A stretch of DNA of 50,501 bases from CAZVJA01 sp964626885 (GTDB lineage: Bacteria > Planctomycetota > Planctomycetia > Planctomycetales > Planctomycetaceae): the NCBI GenBank assembly GCA_964626885.1, contig CAZVJA010000011.1, positions 1 to 50,501 of the forward strand, read 5' to 3'. Shown in pieces: positions 17,649-27,293 of the stretch; position 1 is the stretch's first letter; the number at the start of each line of letters is the position of its first letter. The notes under the pieces were generated by a model. The model ran no database searches, was not told the origin of the DNA, and saw only the letters and a program-made list of their open reading frames with translations. The translations under genes were made by a program, and so were the position numbers.

Positions 17649-20600
17649 ATGGCAACCACCGAAGCAACCAAACGATCCGTGCGTCTGCCGGAAGTCATCA
17701 GTGAGCGGCTGGAAGATGTCCGCCGCCGCGAATCGTCGCTGTGCTTGAAGACCGGGTTGGTCGACGCGCTAGCGCTGTTTCTCGTCGCGATGTTCGTCGC
17801 CCTGGTGATCGACTGGGGGTTTACGCTGTTCAGCACGGCGGTCCGCGAGACGCTGACCTTCACGACGCTCGGCGTCGGCGTGATCGGCTTGCTGGTGTTC
17901 ACTTTGTTGCCGTCGTTGAAGCGGCGAAGCCTTGCCGATCTGGCAGCCGACGTAGACGGTTCGGTCGACGGCCTGGAGGAACGGTGGCAGACGGTCACGG
18001 AGATCGCAACTTCCGAATCGCGGGAGTTCGCCGGCTCTCCGGTGATGTTTGATCAGGTGGTGCGCGAGGCGGTGGCCCGCGAGCCGGTCGTGAATGTTGA
18101 TGAAGTCGTCACGTCCGAGACCTTCAAGAAGCATGCCTGGATTTTCGGTGGCGTTGTCGCCGGAATTCTGCTGTTGTTTCTGATTGATGCGCCGCGTGCC
18201 TGGGTTCTTGCCCAGCGATTCTTTGCTCCTGCCTCTCCGATTAGCCTGACGCAAATCACCTCCGTCGAGGGGAGCACGGCCGTGCCGCGCGGTGAGCCGC
18301 TGCGTCTGCATGCCGAGGTATCGCGCCGGATGCCCGAATCCGCCACGTTGTTCCTCCGCGACACGGAGGGCAACGTGACCGACGTTTCTCTCACGGTGCC
18401 GAATAAAGCAGGGACCGGTTTCGAGCATGCCTTTGCCGCCGTCGATCAGCCTTTCTCCTATCAGTTCCGCGCGGGGGATGGGGAAACCGGCTGGTACGAT
18501 ATCACGGTGCATGATCGTCCCCGTTTGACGGCCGTGCAGTTCCACATGACTTCCCCCGAGTACACCGGACTCCCCGCAGTCGACAAATCGGAGCTCCCCG
18601 CGAAGATTCGCGCCGTCGAAGGGAGCATGCTCGAGGTCGATTTCACGGTCGATCAGCCGCTGGAAAACTTCCGGCTCGAATTCGGCAAAGAGGAGTTCAC
18701 AACCCTCACTCCAGACAAGGATAACCCACTGCATTACGTCTTTCGTCAAAAGCTCGTCAAGACGATTCGGTTCTCGCCGGTTTTTAAGAGTGAACATGGG
18801 TTGGAGAACCTGCGGATTCCTTCCTGCCAGGTGGTGGTCTACGCGGACCGCGCACCGCAAGTGACGATTGTTTCCCCTGAGAAAGAGATTTCCGTCCGTC
18901 CGGACGACAAGGTCGAAGTAACCATTAACGCCCGCGACGACTTCGGCGTCGCCCGCGCGGAGCTGATTGCCTACATCGGCCAAGCTCCCGACATGGAGAA
19001 CGCCGTGGTTCTGCCGGTCGAACCGGTTGAGCAGCCGGGAACGGTACAAGCAAATCAGGTTGACGCCGCGCCGGGCACGGATTCGCAAACGGTTAATGTC
19101 AAACAGGGAGAGGATGCCAAGCACGCGGAGTCAACGAACGCGCAAAGCACGCAAGCACCGGACCGCGTGAATCCGAATGGCACTGCCACGGAGCCAAAGG
19201 AGAGCGAATCGGGAAAGCCCGGCAAGAATGATCCGCGCGACTCTGGTAAATCCGCTTCGGGTAAGACGGATTCCGACGAGTCCAATACCGGAAAGTCGAA
19301 CACGGGTAACTCACCGAACGCAAAGGGTGAAGACACTCCAATCAACAGCACTTCACCGAAATCCAACAGCGCCGCGGCACAATCGAATGCGTCGTCCGGT
19401 AATCCAAGCTCGCCCGGCAACAGCAAATCCTCCAACAATTCCAACACCAGTAATAATCAATCCTCTCGGCCCCAAGGTGCGGGGGCGCCGCCGCGCACGG
19501 TCGTCATGCCGATTCCCTTGGGAAACCAAGCGGGTGATAAGAACGTGCGGGGCAACATCAAGCTCGACGTGAGCCGGTTCCAACTCAAGCAGGGGGAACA
19601 ATTGCAGTACATGGTTCGTGTGTACGATTCGCGCAACACCGGTTCGAGTGGCCAGTCGTATGCCGACGCGTCTCAGCCTTCAAAACCGGAAGAGATGCTC
19701 GCACAGGCCGATCCCAAAGCCTCGGGCACGACGCAGAATAAGCCCGGAAACGCGGATCAGCGAGCAATGGGTCAGCAGTCCGCCAACGGAAATCGCTCCA
19801 ACAATGCCGGTCAACCAGCGGCTAATCCGCAGAATGCTTCCAGCGGCACCGCCTCATCCGCGAATAATACGTCGACCGACGCCGCGCGCAATTCTCAGGG
19901 AAATACCTCTCAGTCCAATTCCGCGTCGAACCCATCCGCGAATTCGGCAGCGAATGGCAATGCTTCGACGAATAACACGTCGAACCCGTCTTCAAATCCG
20001 TCGGCAAACGAATCGTCCAATTCTTCTTCCAATATTTCCTCCAATTCCTCGAACGATGCCGTGGCGCGAGTCTCCTCTGAGGGAGGTTCGCAAAACACCG
20101 GCGATGCACAGGCGAATGCCTCGTCCGGCGCGAACAACGCGCAAAATGATCCGAAGGGACAAGCTTCGTCCGGCAACAATTCCTCCGGTCAGAATTCGTC
20201 AAGTCAAAGTTCCTCTTCCGGAGGCCAGTCGGAATCCGGATCGAAGTCCTCTCCGTCTGACCAAGAATCGAAAGGGCAAATGTCCGGTGCGTCCCAGCCG
20301 GAGAATCCGATGTCGCGCCGCAAGCTCGATGTTGAGTCGCAGTCGTCCGCCAGCTCCACAATGCGGATTCACATCGACAACTGGGCCGGATCGTTTGAGA
20401 GTCAGCAGCGGGAAAAGTTGGAGGTGCAAATCGACCCCGTCCTTAAGGAACTCGATGCGGTTCTGGCAAAATCGCTTGAGTTTCTCAAGCCGGCCGTGCA
20501 ATTCGCCGCCGAGGGAAAAGCATTGGATGACGAACACATCACCTCGGTGCGTGGGGCCGAGACGCAGATCGAAAGGGGGGAGTCGCTCGTCGGTGAACTC

Positions 20601-22457
20601 GTGAAGAAGACGGACGGTACTCCATACGCGTTCATCGGGCTGCAGCTGGTCGATATCACCGGGACTCACGTTTCTCCAGCCCATGTTGAAGTTCATGCGA
20701 TTACGGTCGATCCGGCCGAAAAACAGATGGGGCATCTGCAACAAGGAGAGTTCCACATCCTCCGCGCCCGAGAGAGGCTGGCCGAACTGACAAAGACGTA
20801 TGAGAACGTCAAGCGGAACGCTCGTCTGGTCGAAGAATTGCAGAGGATCAAGAACATGTACCAGGTTTTTGTCGAGGATTCGCTCTCGATGCTGAATTCG
20901 CCGAAGCCCGGCATAAACAGCCGCGATCGCAAAATCGCCGAGTTGGAACTCGATAAAGAATTTCTTGACAAATACACCGAGCTGCAAAAACGTTGGCAGG
21001 AAATTCTGGCGGAACTGGCGAAGGCGCTCGCGAAAGATCCTCGCCTGCTGGAACGCTACATGAATATGTCGCGCAGCAGTGCCGATACGCTTCGCGACCA
21101 ATTGACGATCCTTCATGAAAGACAGAAGGATCTGCTGGTTCCGACCGATCAACTGGTCAACCCACCGAAGGAGATGACCGAAGCGAAGCCGCAGGAACTG
21201 AAGACCGATCCCAAAGCTGATCCTAAGAAGGATGATAAACCGGCCGCAGCGAAGCGTCTGACCGCCGTGGAGCTTATCCGCGCCACCTTGGTTCGCGAAA
21301 TGGCCGGCATTGCACAGTCAGCAGCCGAAGTCCAAGAGAATCTGACAACCTGGCTGCCGCGAAACATGGATGTCGACGATCCACGGGTCGCACCGACGCG
21401 CGAACAAGCGGTGAAGGTGGCCGGCCTCGCCGGCAAAACCGCCGCCGCCGTCGCGAAACAAGATCAGGCAGCGGTCGCAAAGCTTACCGAATCCCTGTCC
21501 ACTGAATTGAAGGCGTTCGAGGAAAGTCTGGCCGGCCTTGCCAAGGGTGACGACCCGCAGTTGGTCACGAATATCAATCGCCGGTTGGCGCGTGTTCGCG
21601 ACATTCAACAGAAGCTCTCCGCCTGGAGCGAAAAGCAGGATCATGTCAACAATGCGGAGCTGAACCGTGTTCTTGAACTCGACCAACATCGGCTTGCAGA
21701 GGATACGCTAGCCTTTGTCGATAAGTTGTCGAACCTGGAAGCCCAGCTTGCGGGGCTTCCCCCCGACGTGGCCACACTTGGAGACCAGTTGCGCGACGTC
21801 ATCCGCTACGACGTCCTGGTCGATCAGATGTCGTCGGAATTGCGTCTACGTGATGCGGATCTGAAGGAATCGCGGGATCTTCAACAGCGCGCCATCGAGG
21901 GGTTTGCCAAAGCCGAGGCGAGTTTTGATAAGTTGATCGACCGGATCATCGAGGAGCAGGACAAAGAGCCGCCGCAGGTTCCCGATCTCGACAATTTTCA
22001 ACTGCCGACACTTGAGGATCTGCTGGCTCGGCTCGAAGCGGAACAGGATTTGGCGGAACTGCTCGGTATTCCCAACCGGCCGACAAACCTGCAACAGATG
22101 CAGGACTGGCTGATGCGCAGCGGGAGCGGCGGTGGAATGGGGAGTGGAGCAGCCGCGGCTGGCGGGTTACGGGCACAGATGATGGAACGGGCGCGGCAAG
22201 ATGCGATGCGTTCGATTCGCAAAGCAGGAGAAGTGGGGAATGACCAGCCGAACGCCACGCCCGCCCGACGATGGAATACGATCGCGTCGCAGTTGGATGA
22301 CATGCTAAGGCAGGGACGCGGTAATACCCCGCCGAAACAATATCGTCAGGCGATCGAACGTTACTTCGAGTTGATCTCCGGCGCGGAGGAATCGGCGAAG
22401 TCCGCTCCGAAATCCAAACCAACCGCCACGGAGTCCAAGACTCCGAATCAGAAGTGA
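17649..22457 (+). CDS. Giant membrane protein (1602 aa, DUF4175-like layout) with Asn/Ser-rich inserts and coiled coils
   Basis: Three hydrophobic helices at about 40-60, 70-89 and 163-180 anchor the protein. Beta-rich extracytoplasmic domains follow to about residue 450. From about 450 to 890 the sequence is mostly low-complexity Ser, Asn, Gly, Gln and Lys, interrupted near 610-670 by a conserved-looking beta segment (LKQGEQLQYMVRVYDSRN). Residues about 900-1500 are charged and helical, likely coiled coil, and the tail has a short Gly-rich stretch and a basic helix. The layout resembles DUF4175-like proteins of planctomycete MoxR operons, but I cannot assign a function. It lies 55 bp after the VWA gene, and its stop overlaps the GTG of a possible start for the next gene. 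It reads through with no internal stop, so it is not degenerate. Confidence 0.8.
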   Translation: MATTEATKRSVRLPEVISERLEDVRRRESSLCLKTGLVDALALFLVAMFVALVIDWGFTLFSTAVRETLTFTTLGVGVIGLLVFTLLPSLKRRSLADLAADVDGSVDGLEERWQTVTEIATSESREFAGSPVMFDQVVREAVAREPVVNVDEVVTSETFKKHAWIFGGVVAGILLLFLIDAPRAWVLAQRFFAPASPISLTQITSVEGSTAVPRGEPLRLHAEVSRRMPESATLFLRDTEGNVTDVSLTVPNKAGTGFEHAFAAVDQPFSYQFRAGDGETGWYDITVHDRPRLTAVQFHMTSPEYTGLPAVDKSELPAKIRAVEGSMLEVDFTVDQPLENFRLEFGKEEFTTLTPDKDNPLHYVFRQKLVKTIRFSPVFKSEHGLENLRIPSCQVVVYADRAPQVTIVSPEKEISVRPDDKVEVTINARDDFGVARAELIAYIGQAPDMENAVVLPVEPVEQPGTVQANQVDAAPGTDSQTVNVKQGEDAKHAESTNAQSTQAPDRVNPNGTATEPKESESGKPGKNDPRDSGKSASGKTDSDESNTGKSNTGNSPNAKGEDTPINSTSPKSNSAAAQSNASSGNPSSPGNSKSSNNSNTSNNQSSRPQGAGAPPRTVVMPIPLGNQAGDKNVRGNIKLDVSRFQLKQGEQLQYMVRVYDSRNTGSSGQSYADASQPSKPEEMLAQADPKASGTTQNKPGNADQRAMGQQSANGNRSNNAGQPAANPQNASSGTASSANNTSTDAARNSQGNTSQSNSASNPSANSAANGNASTNNTSNPSSNPSANESSNSSSNISSNSSNDAVARVSSEGGSQNTGDAQANASSGANNAQNDPKGQASSGNNSSGQNSSSQSSSSGGQSESGSKSSPSDQESKGQMSGASQPENPMSRRKLDVESQSSASSTMRIHIDNWAGSFESQQREKLEVQIDPVLKELDAVLAKSLEFLKPAVQFAAEGKALDDEHITSVRGAETQIERGESLVGELVKKTDGTPYAFIGLQLVDITGTHVSPAHVEVHAITVDPAEKQMGHLQQGEFHILRARERLAELTKTYENVKRNARLVEELQRIKNMYQVFVEDSLSMLNSPKPGINSRDRKIAELELDKEFLDKYTELQKRWQEILAELAKALAKDPRLLERYMNMSRSSADTLRDQLTILHERQKDLLVPTDQLVNPPKEMTEAKPQELKTDPKADPKKDDKPAAAKRLTAVELIRATLVREMAGIAQSAAEVQENLTTWLPRNMDVDDPRVAPTREQAVKVAGLAGKTAAAVAKQDQAAVAKLTESLSTELKAFEESLAGLAKGDDPQLVTNINRRLARVRDIQQKLSAWSEKQDHVNNAELNRVLELDQHRLAEDTLAFVDKLSNLEAQLAGLPPDVATLGDQLRDVIRYDVLVDQMSSELRLRDADLKESRDLQQRAIEGFAKAEASFDKLIDRIIEEQDKEPPQVPDLDNFQLPTLEDLLARLEAEQDLAELLGIPNRPTNLQQMQDWLMRSGSGGGMGSGAAAAGGLRAQMMERARQDAMRSIRKAGEVGNDQPNATPARRWNTIASQLDDMLRQGRGNTPPKQYRQAIERYFELISGAEESAKSAPKSKPTATESKTPNQK

Positions 22458-22468
22458 GGAGCACTCTC

Positions 22469-24079
22469 ATGTGCCGATTCTACGATTCCAAATTACCGAT
22501 GAGTCGCGCGGCCTTCTGCCTCGCAGTGATGGTATTGCTCTGCTCGACGGCTGCGTCATTTGCAGCCGATGACACTACGGGGCCGTCCAATGCGGCTGAT
22601 GCGCGGATGACCGCCCGGATCGACGAGTTGACGGCTGCCGCGTGGAAAGCCGCATCGGTCACACCCGCCGAGCCCGCCTCCGACTCCGAGATTCTCCGCC
22701 GCGCGTATCTCGATTTGACGGGGCACATCCCCAGCGTCAGCGAGGCCCGACTGTTTCTTGACGATCCCTCCGCCGATAAGCGGGCGCGGCTGATCGAGCA
22801 ACTGCTGCTTCACCCGGCGCATCCAAGCCATCTTTCCGATGTCTGGTCGCAGTTTCTGCTCCCCGATGACGCCAACGTCAACAACACAATGGGGGGGACG
22901 GACCGGTTCCAGAACTGGCTTCGCAGTCAGTTCGCCGCGAATCGACCGTATGTCGAGATGGTCCGCGAGCTGTTACTGGCGACCGGCAACCCGGGCGAAT
23001 CGGGTCCAGCGTTGTTCTACACCTCGCTGGAATTGAAACCGGAAAAGATCGCCGCCAGCACGTCGCGAGCGTTTCTGGGTGTGCAGATTCAATGTGCAGA
23101 GTGCCACAATCATCCGTTCGACAAATGGACGCAGAAGGACTTCTGGGGTTACGCGGCGTTCTTCGCTCGCGTTTCCCCACGGGCGGAAGGTGCCATGCAG
23201 GTGGCAATGGTTCGCGACCAGACGACCGGCGAAGTGATGCTCCCCAACAGCAAGGAAGTCGTCGCTCCGAGATTTCTGCTGGGAGATAAAGCCACGGAGA
23301 GCGCAGAGAAATCGCGGCGCGCGATGCTCGCCGATTGGATGACCTCTCCGGAAAATCCGTACTTCGCAAAGGCGGCAGTCAATCGGGTTTGGGCGCAGTT
23401 GTTCGGCCGGGGTCTGGTTGATCCCCCCGACGACATGCGCGCGGACCATCCGCCGCGCCTGGCGGATGTGTTGAACGAGTTGTCGGTCTATTTCATCCAG
23501 ACGAACTACGACGTTCGCCGGCTGTTCCGCGTACTGGCGAATACGCAGGCGTATCAACTGGCGAGCGGGAAGTCTTCGGACGGCGAGCGTCCGCCGGAGC
23601 TTTTCGCTGCAATGCCGCTCAAAGTGCTCTCGGCCGAGCAGTTTTACAGTTGTCTCGCTATTGCCACGTGCCGCCCTTACGACAGCATTCTGGCGACGGT
23701 ACCGTCAAGCACCGCCCGCCGGGCGATGACCAACCGGGATGCGTTTGTGAATTCGTTCCGCGCTCCGTCGGGAAGCCCGACGGAATATCGCACCGGCATC
23801 CCACAGGCGCTGTTGCTGCTCAACGGCGGATTGATCGACGACGCCACGGCGCTTGAACGGAGCGACATCCTCGTCTCGCTCGAGGCGCCTTATCTGACGG
23901 ACAAAGAGCGGATCGAAACCTTATTCCTTGCGACTTTGTCGCGTCTCCCTTCGGACGAGGTGCTCCGGAAGTTCGAAGATCACTTGGCTTCCAAGAACGC
24001 CCCTGATGAAAAGCGCCTCGCACTGGGAGATATGTTATGGGCGCTGTTGAACAGCGCCGAGTTTTCCGTGAACCATTGA
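22469..24079 (+). CDS. DUF1549/DUF1553 secreted protein
   Basis: A 536-residue protein with a Sec signal peptide (residues 1-32, ending ASFAAD). The DUF1549 half contains LRRAYLDLTGHIPS and the family hallmark CAECHNHPFDKWT near residue 209. The DUF1553 half begins near residue 295 with NPYFAKAAVNRVWAQLFGRG. These domains are hugely expanded in planctomycetes, often paired with DUF1501; a link to extracellular polymer breakdown is proposed but unproven. This version has no separate cytochrome or concanavalin domain. ATG 22469 is chosen because gaggag lies about 7 bp upstream; the GTG at 22454 overlapping the previous stop is the alternative. The partner DUF1501 gene follows after 70 bp. Confidence 0.9.
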   Translation: MCRFYDSKLPMSRAAFCLAVMVLLCSTAASFAADDTTGPSNAADARMTARIDELTAAAWKAASVTPAEPASDSEILRRAYLDLTGHIPSVSEARLFLDDPSADKRARLIEQLLLHPAHPSHLSDVWSQFLLPDDANVNNTMGGTDRFQNWLRSQFAANRPYVEMVRELLLATGNPGESGPALFYTSLELKPEKIAASTSRAFLGVQIQCAECHNHPFDKWTQKDFWGYAAFFARVSPRAEGAMQVAMVRDQTTGEVMLPNSKEVVAPRFLLGDKATESAEKSRRAMLADWMTSPENPYFAKAAVNRVWAQLFGRGLVDPPDDMRADHPPRLADVLNELSVYFIQTNYDVRRLFRVLANTQAYQLASGKSSDGERPPELFAAMPLKVLSAEQFYSCLAIATCRPYDSILATVPSSTARRAMTNRDAFVNSFRAPSGSPTEYRTGIPQALLLLNGGLIDDATALERSDILVSLEAPYLTDKERIETLFLATLSRLPSDEVLRKFEDHLASKNAPDEKRLALGDMLWALLNSAEFSVNH

Positions 24080-24149
24080 TGACGATGTCGAGACGGCAAC
24101 CGTTACCAGACCGATACTGAAAATTTCCAAGTCATAATCGAGGTGAACT

Positions 24150-25487
24150 ATGTCAGACTTGAACCGACGCCGATTTCTTGCACAGTCCGGATTGATGGCA
24201 TCGATCGGCTGGACCGCCAGCGGCTGGCTTCCGGCCTTTGCCAACTTCGTCGCCCCGAAAACCAAGCAGCGCCGACACTGCATCCTGTTGTGGATGAACG
24301 GCGGACCGAGCCAGACCGATACATTCGATATGAAACCGGGCCACAAAAATGGCGGCGAGTTCAAGGAGATCGAAACCGCGGCCTCGGGGGTACGCTTCAG
24401 CGAGCATTTTCCGGGACTCGCCAAGCAAGCCAAGCACGTAGCCGTTGTCCGCGGTCTGAGCACCAAAGAGGGGGATCACAGCCGCGGCACCTATCTGATG
24501 CACACGGGCCAGCGTCCTCAAGGTCCGCTCCCGTATCCTGCGATCGGAGCGACGCTGGCTAAAGAGCTGGGCGACCCCGCCGATTCGTTTCCGAACTATG
24601 TCAGCATCGCGCCGTATCAGGCGATCAGCCAGCAGGCGTTCGGCCCCGGATTTCTGGGACCGCGATTCGCGCCGCTGACAGTCGGCTCTTATAACCGCTT
24701 CCGGACCGGAGCGCAGCAAAACGGCAACGATTACGCCGACTTGCGAGTCGAAAATCTGCAAGCTCCGACCCACCTCACCAGCGAGACCGTGCAGACGCGG
24801 CTCGAGTTGTGGAATGCGCTTCAAGAAGACTTTCTGACGCGCAAGGGGCAGCCGGAGGCAACAATCGCGCAAGACACCGTCTATCGCCGCTCATTACAGA
24901 TGATGGCCAGCCGCGCCGCGCGGGCGTTCGATCTTTCCGACGAACCGGACGAAATTCGCAGTGCCTACGGCCGTGGTCAATTTGGTCAGGGCTGTTTGAT
25001 GGCCCGCCGACTGGTGGAGGAGGGGGTTGCTTTCGTCGAAGTGTCCCTCGGCAACTTCGGTGGCGGGGCAACCTGGGATACGCACCAGGGGAATTTTCCG
25101 ACCGTCAAGCAGCTTTCGGAAGAACTCGACAAGGGCTGGTCGACGTTGATAACCGAACTTGAACAACGTGGGTTGCTCGCGTCGACCACGATTCTTTGGA
25201 TGGGAGAATTCGGCCGAACGCCGGAGATCAACCAGAACGCCGGCCGCGATCACTTCCCGGCTGCCTGGAGTTGCGTCTTCGCCGGCGGCGGTATTAAAGG
25301 GGGACAGGTCTTCGGCAAGACCAGTGACGACGGCATGACGGTGGCTGATGGCAAGGTTGACGTCGGCGATGTGCTGGCGACTCTCTCGCAGGCGTTGGGA
25401 GTTCGTCCGACGACCGAAAACATTACGACCATCGGCCGGCCCATCAAGATTGCGGAGGGGACACCAATCCAGCAGATTCTCGCATAG
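24150..25487 (+). CDS. DUF1501 protein with Tat signal (first of three in the window)
   Basis: A 445-residue protein. It begins with a twin-arginine leader (NRRRFLAQSG, then a hydrophobic stretch to about residue 31), implying folded export. The body is of the DUF1501 type in the alkaline-phosphatase-like superfamily: CILLWMNGGPSQTDTFD near residue 50, VRGLSTKEGDHSRGTYLMHT, LLARRL-type QGCLMARRLVEEG, and WMGEFGRTPEIN plus GRDHFPAAWS in the C-terminal half. The last two look like metal-ligand segments. It follows the DUF1549/1553 gene by 70 bp, the usual planctomycete pairing. A strong gaggtg Shine-Dalgarno lies just before the ATG. Substrate unknown. Confidence 0.9.
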   Translation: MSDLNRRRFLAQSGLMASIGWTASGWLPAFANFVAPKTKQRRHCILLWMNGGPSQTDTFDMKPGHKNGGEFKEIETAASGVRFSEHFPGLAKQAKHVAVVRGLSTKEGDHSRGTYLMHTGQRPQGPLPYPAIGATLAKELGDPADSFPNYVSIAPYQAISQQAFGPGFLGPRFAPLTVGSYNRFRTGAQQNGNDYADLRVENLQAPTHLTSETVQTRLELWNALQEDFLTRKGQPEATIAQDTVYRRSLQMMASRAARAFDLSDEPDEIRSAYGRGQFGQGCLMARRLVEEGVAFVEVSLGNFGGGATWDTHQGNFPTVKQLSEELDKGWSTLITELEQRGLLASTTILWMGEFGRTPEINQNAGRDHFPAAWSCVFAGGGIKGGQVFGKTSDDGMTVADGKVDVGDVLATLSQALGVRPTTENITTIGRPIKIAEGTPIQQILA

Positions 25488-25515
25488 AATTGTCGCGCAT
25501 TTGAGGTAGAACGTG

Positions 25516-27246
25516 ATGAAAAGTCGACTCCATCTTCACGGAATTGTCGCGGCGTTTTCTGATTCGCCACTCCCGCTCAGATCGGCGGGAGTGGCGCTAT
25601 TGACGGGTATGCTGTTCATAACATCCACCCTCAACGGCTTCGGGGACGAAACCGCGGCTCGTTCCGTCACTAAGACGAGTGCGTCGGGAGCAGTGTCGGA
25701 GCCGACTTCGACGGCAATTACCGCCGTTCTTTTCGCACCTGGCCGGCCGGTCTTCCTGAAACTGGCTGTCGATGTAGACGGTGCGGACCTCGCGTCATTC
25801 CGTGAGCAATTCGCGGCCCGCTGGTTCGCGCGGCTGGATAAAGACAAGGACGGTACCGTGAGCGAAAGCGAAGCGGCCGGGTTTCCGACGACGACCGAGG
25901 CGGGTAGGGAGTCGCCCGACCGGAAGATCTGGCCCGAGCTCGATAACAATCCCGCGGACGGTAAATGCGCGCCGGCCGAATTTCGTTCATTTTTAGATCG
26001 CACGCTTGGCCCACCCTTAGCACTTACTCCTCGCAAGGTTTCCGGCAACACAGCGGCCGGACTGTTCGATCGAATCGATATCAACCACGATGGCACACTC
26101 GCGGGAGATGAACTTTCCGCCGCGCGCAAAACGTTGGAACGGCTGGACTCCGATGACGACGAGGCGATCAGTATTGCGGAGCTAGCCGCAGCTGAGGAGA
26201 TTCGAGCGAATACTGGAGCACAGGTATCGGACGAATCGCGATTGCCGTTGGCATTGGTCGGCTTCGGTTCGATCGCGGAATCTGTCGCCGGCCAGCTGCT
26301 GCGAGTTTACGATGCACGACACAAACCACCCGCCGACGGCGCGCTCGACGCCGCCGAATTGGGCCAATCGTCCGATCAGCTCACCCCGTTCGACGCCGAC
26401 AAGAACGGAAAGCTGGATGAGAGCGAACTGGTGCAGCTTGTGTCGAACGCGCCTCCGCAATCGATCCTGCACGTGCATCTCTTCAGCCAACAGCGCGGAG
26501 GGGCAAAGGTTGCGGCGGAAACGGCAACCTCGGGCGATCTGGCCTGGAAGTCGACATCCGATGGTATCTCTGCCGAGTTGGAAACATTTCGAATTCAATT
26601 CAACGCAAAGCGGACGCGCAGCTCAGCCGGCGATAGCAGCAGTTTTTTCGCGGTGCGTTTTCGCGTGATCGACAAGGACCGGAACAACTATCTCGACGAA
26701 AAAGAGTTCCCGAAGCTCGATCTCGACAAGGCTGAGTTCAAGGAAGTCGATGCCGACGGGAACAATCAGTTGACCGTCGAGGAGTTGACAGAGTTCATTT
26801 CCCGGCGGGAAATGGCCCCCTTGAATGAAGTGACGGTCGAAGTAGCCGACGAGAGTCGGTCGCTGTTCGACCTGCTCGATACGCGGACCGACGGCCGGCT
26901 CAGCCCTCGGGAGCTGATGTCTGCGTCAAATCGATTGGCGGAAATCGACAGCAACAAAGATGGACGGATCACGCCGGGCGAACTGACGACGCGCGTCAGC
27001 GTGGAATTTGGCGTCAAGCGTCCCGCCGTCGATCGCGGGGGAATAATGGCTGCAATGCCCCGCAATACCGGCGGCGCGTCGGTGGTTTCGCGGGAAGAAG
27101 GACCGGATTGGTTTTTGAGGATGGATCGCAATTACGACGGCGACGTGTCGTTTCGTGAGTTTCTCGGTACGCGCGCGGTCTTCGACCGTCTCGATCTCGA
27201 TCACGACGGGCTGCTCAGCTCGAAGGAAGCCGAGAAGGCCAAGTAA
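25516..27246 (+). CDS. Secreted multi-EF-hand protein
   Basis: A 576-residue protein with a membrane or signal segment at about residues 25-42. Ten EF-hand-like loops are visible, starting near residues 108 (DKDKDGTVSESE), 187, 211, 293, 385, 412, 454, 477, 536 and 560 (DLDHDGLLSSKE). Most keep Asp at loop position 1 and Glu at position 12, so calcium binding is likely; the loop at 211 (DSDDDEAISIAE) and the one at 385 are less canonical because they lack the central Gly. No enzyme domain is seen. It is the last gene of the MoxR run, 28 bp after DUF1501, suggesting a calcium-responsive structural or sensing part outside the membrane. ATG 25516 has a gagg element 9 bp upstream; GTG 25513 is the alternative start. 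Confidence 0.88.
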   Translation: MKSRLHLHGIVAAFSDSPLPLRSAGVALLTGMLFITSTLNGFGDETAARSVTKTSASGAVSEPTSTAITAVLFAPGRPVFLKLAVDVDGADLASFREQFAARWFARLDKDKDGTVSESEAAGFPTTTEAGRESPDRKIWPELDNNPADGKCAPAEFRSFLDRTLGPPLALTPRKVSGNTAAGLFDRIDINHDGTLAGDELSAARKTLERLDSDDDEAISIAELAAAEEIRANTGAQVSDESRLPLALVGFGSIAESVAGQLLRVYDARHKPPADGALDAAELGQSSDQLTPFDADKNGKLDESELVQLVSNAPPQSILHVHLFSQQRGGAKVAAETATSGDLAWKSTSDGISAELETFRIQFNAKRTRSSAGDSSSFFAVRFRVIDKDRNNYLDEKEFPKLDLDKAEFKEVDADGNNQLTVEELTEFISRREMAPLNEVTVEVADESRSLFDLLDTRTDGRLSPRELMSASNRLAEIDSNKDGRITPGELTTRVSVEFGVKRPAVDRGGIMAAMPRNTGGASVVSREEGPDWFLRMDRNYDGDVSFREFLGTRAVFDRLDLDHDGLLSSKEAEKAK

Positions 27247-27293
27247 ACCCTCCTCGCCATTCGTGCTGGTAGGGTTTCTCAGGTGGGTGCGTT

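Noticed and set aside
18990..20320. Possible CRISPR array or minisatellite
   Set aside because: The repetition is of amino-acid type with varied codons; there is no fixed repeat unit or spacer length.
19618..20604. 328-residue Arg/Pro-rich open frame in another frame of the giant gene
   Set aside because: It is the +1-frame reading of the Asn/Ser-rich region; the composition is a by-product of the codons used there.
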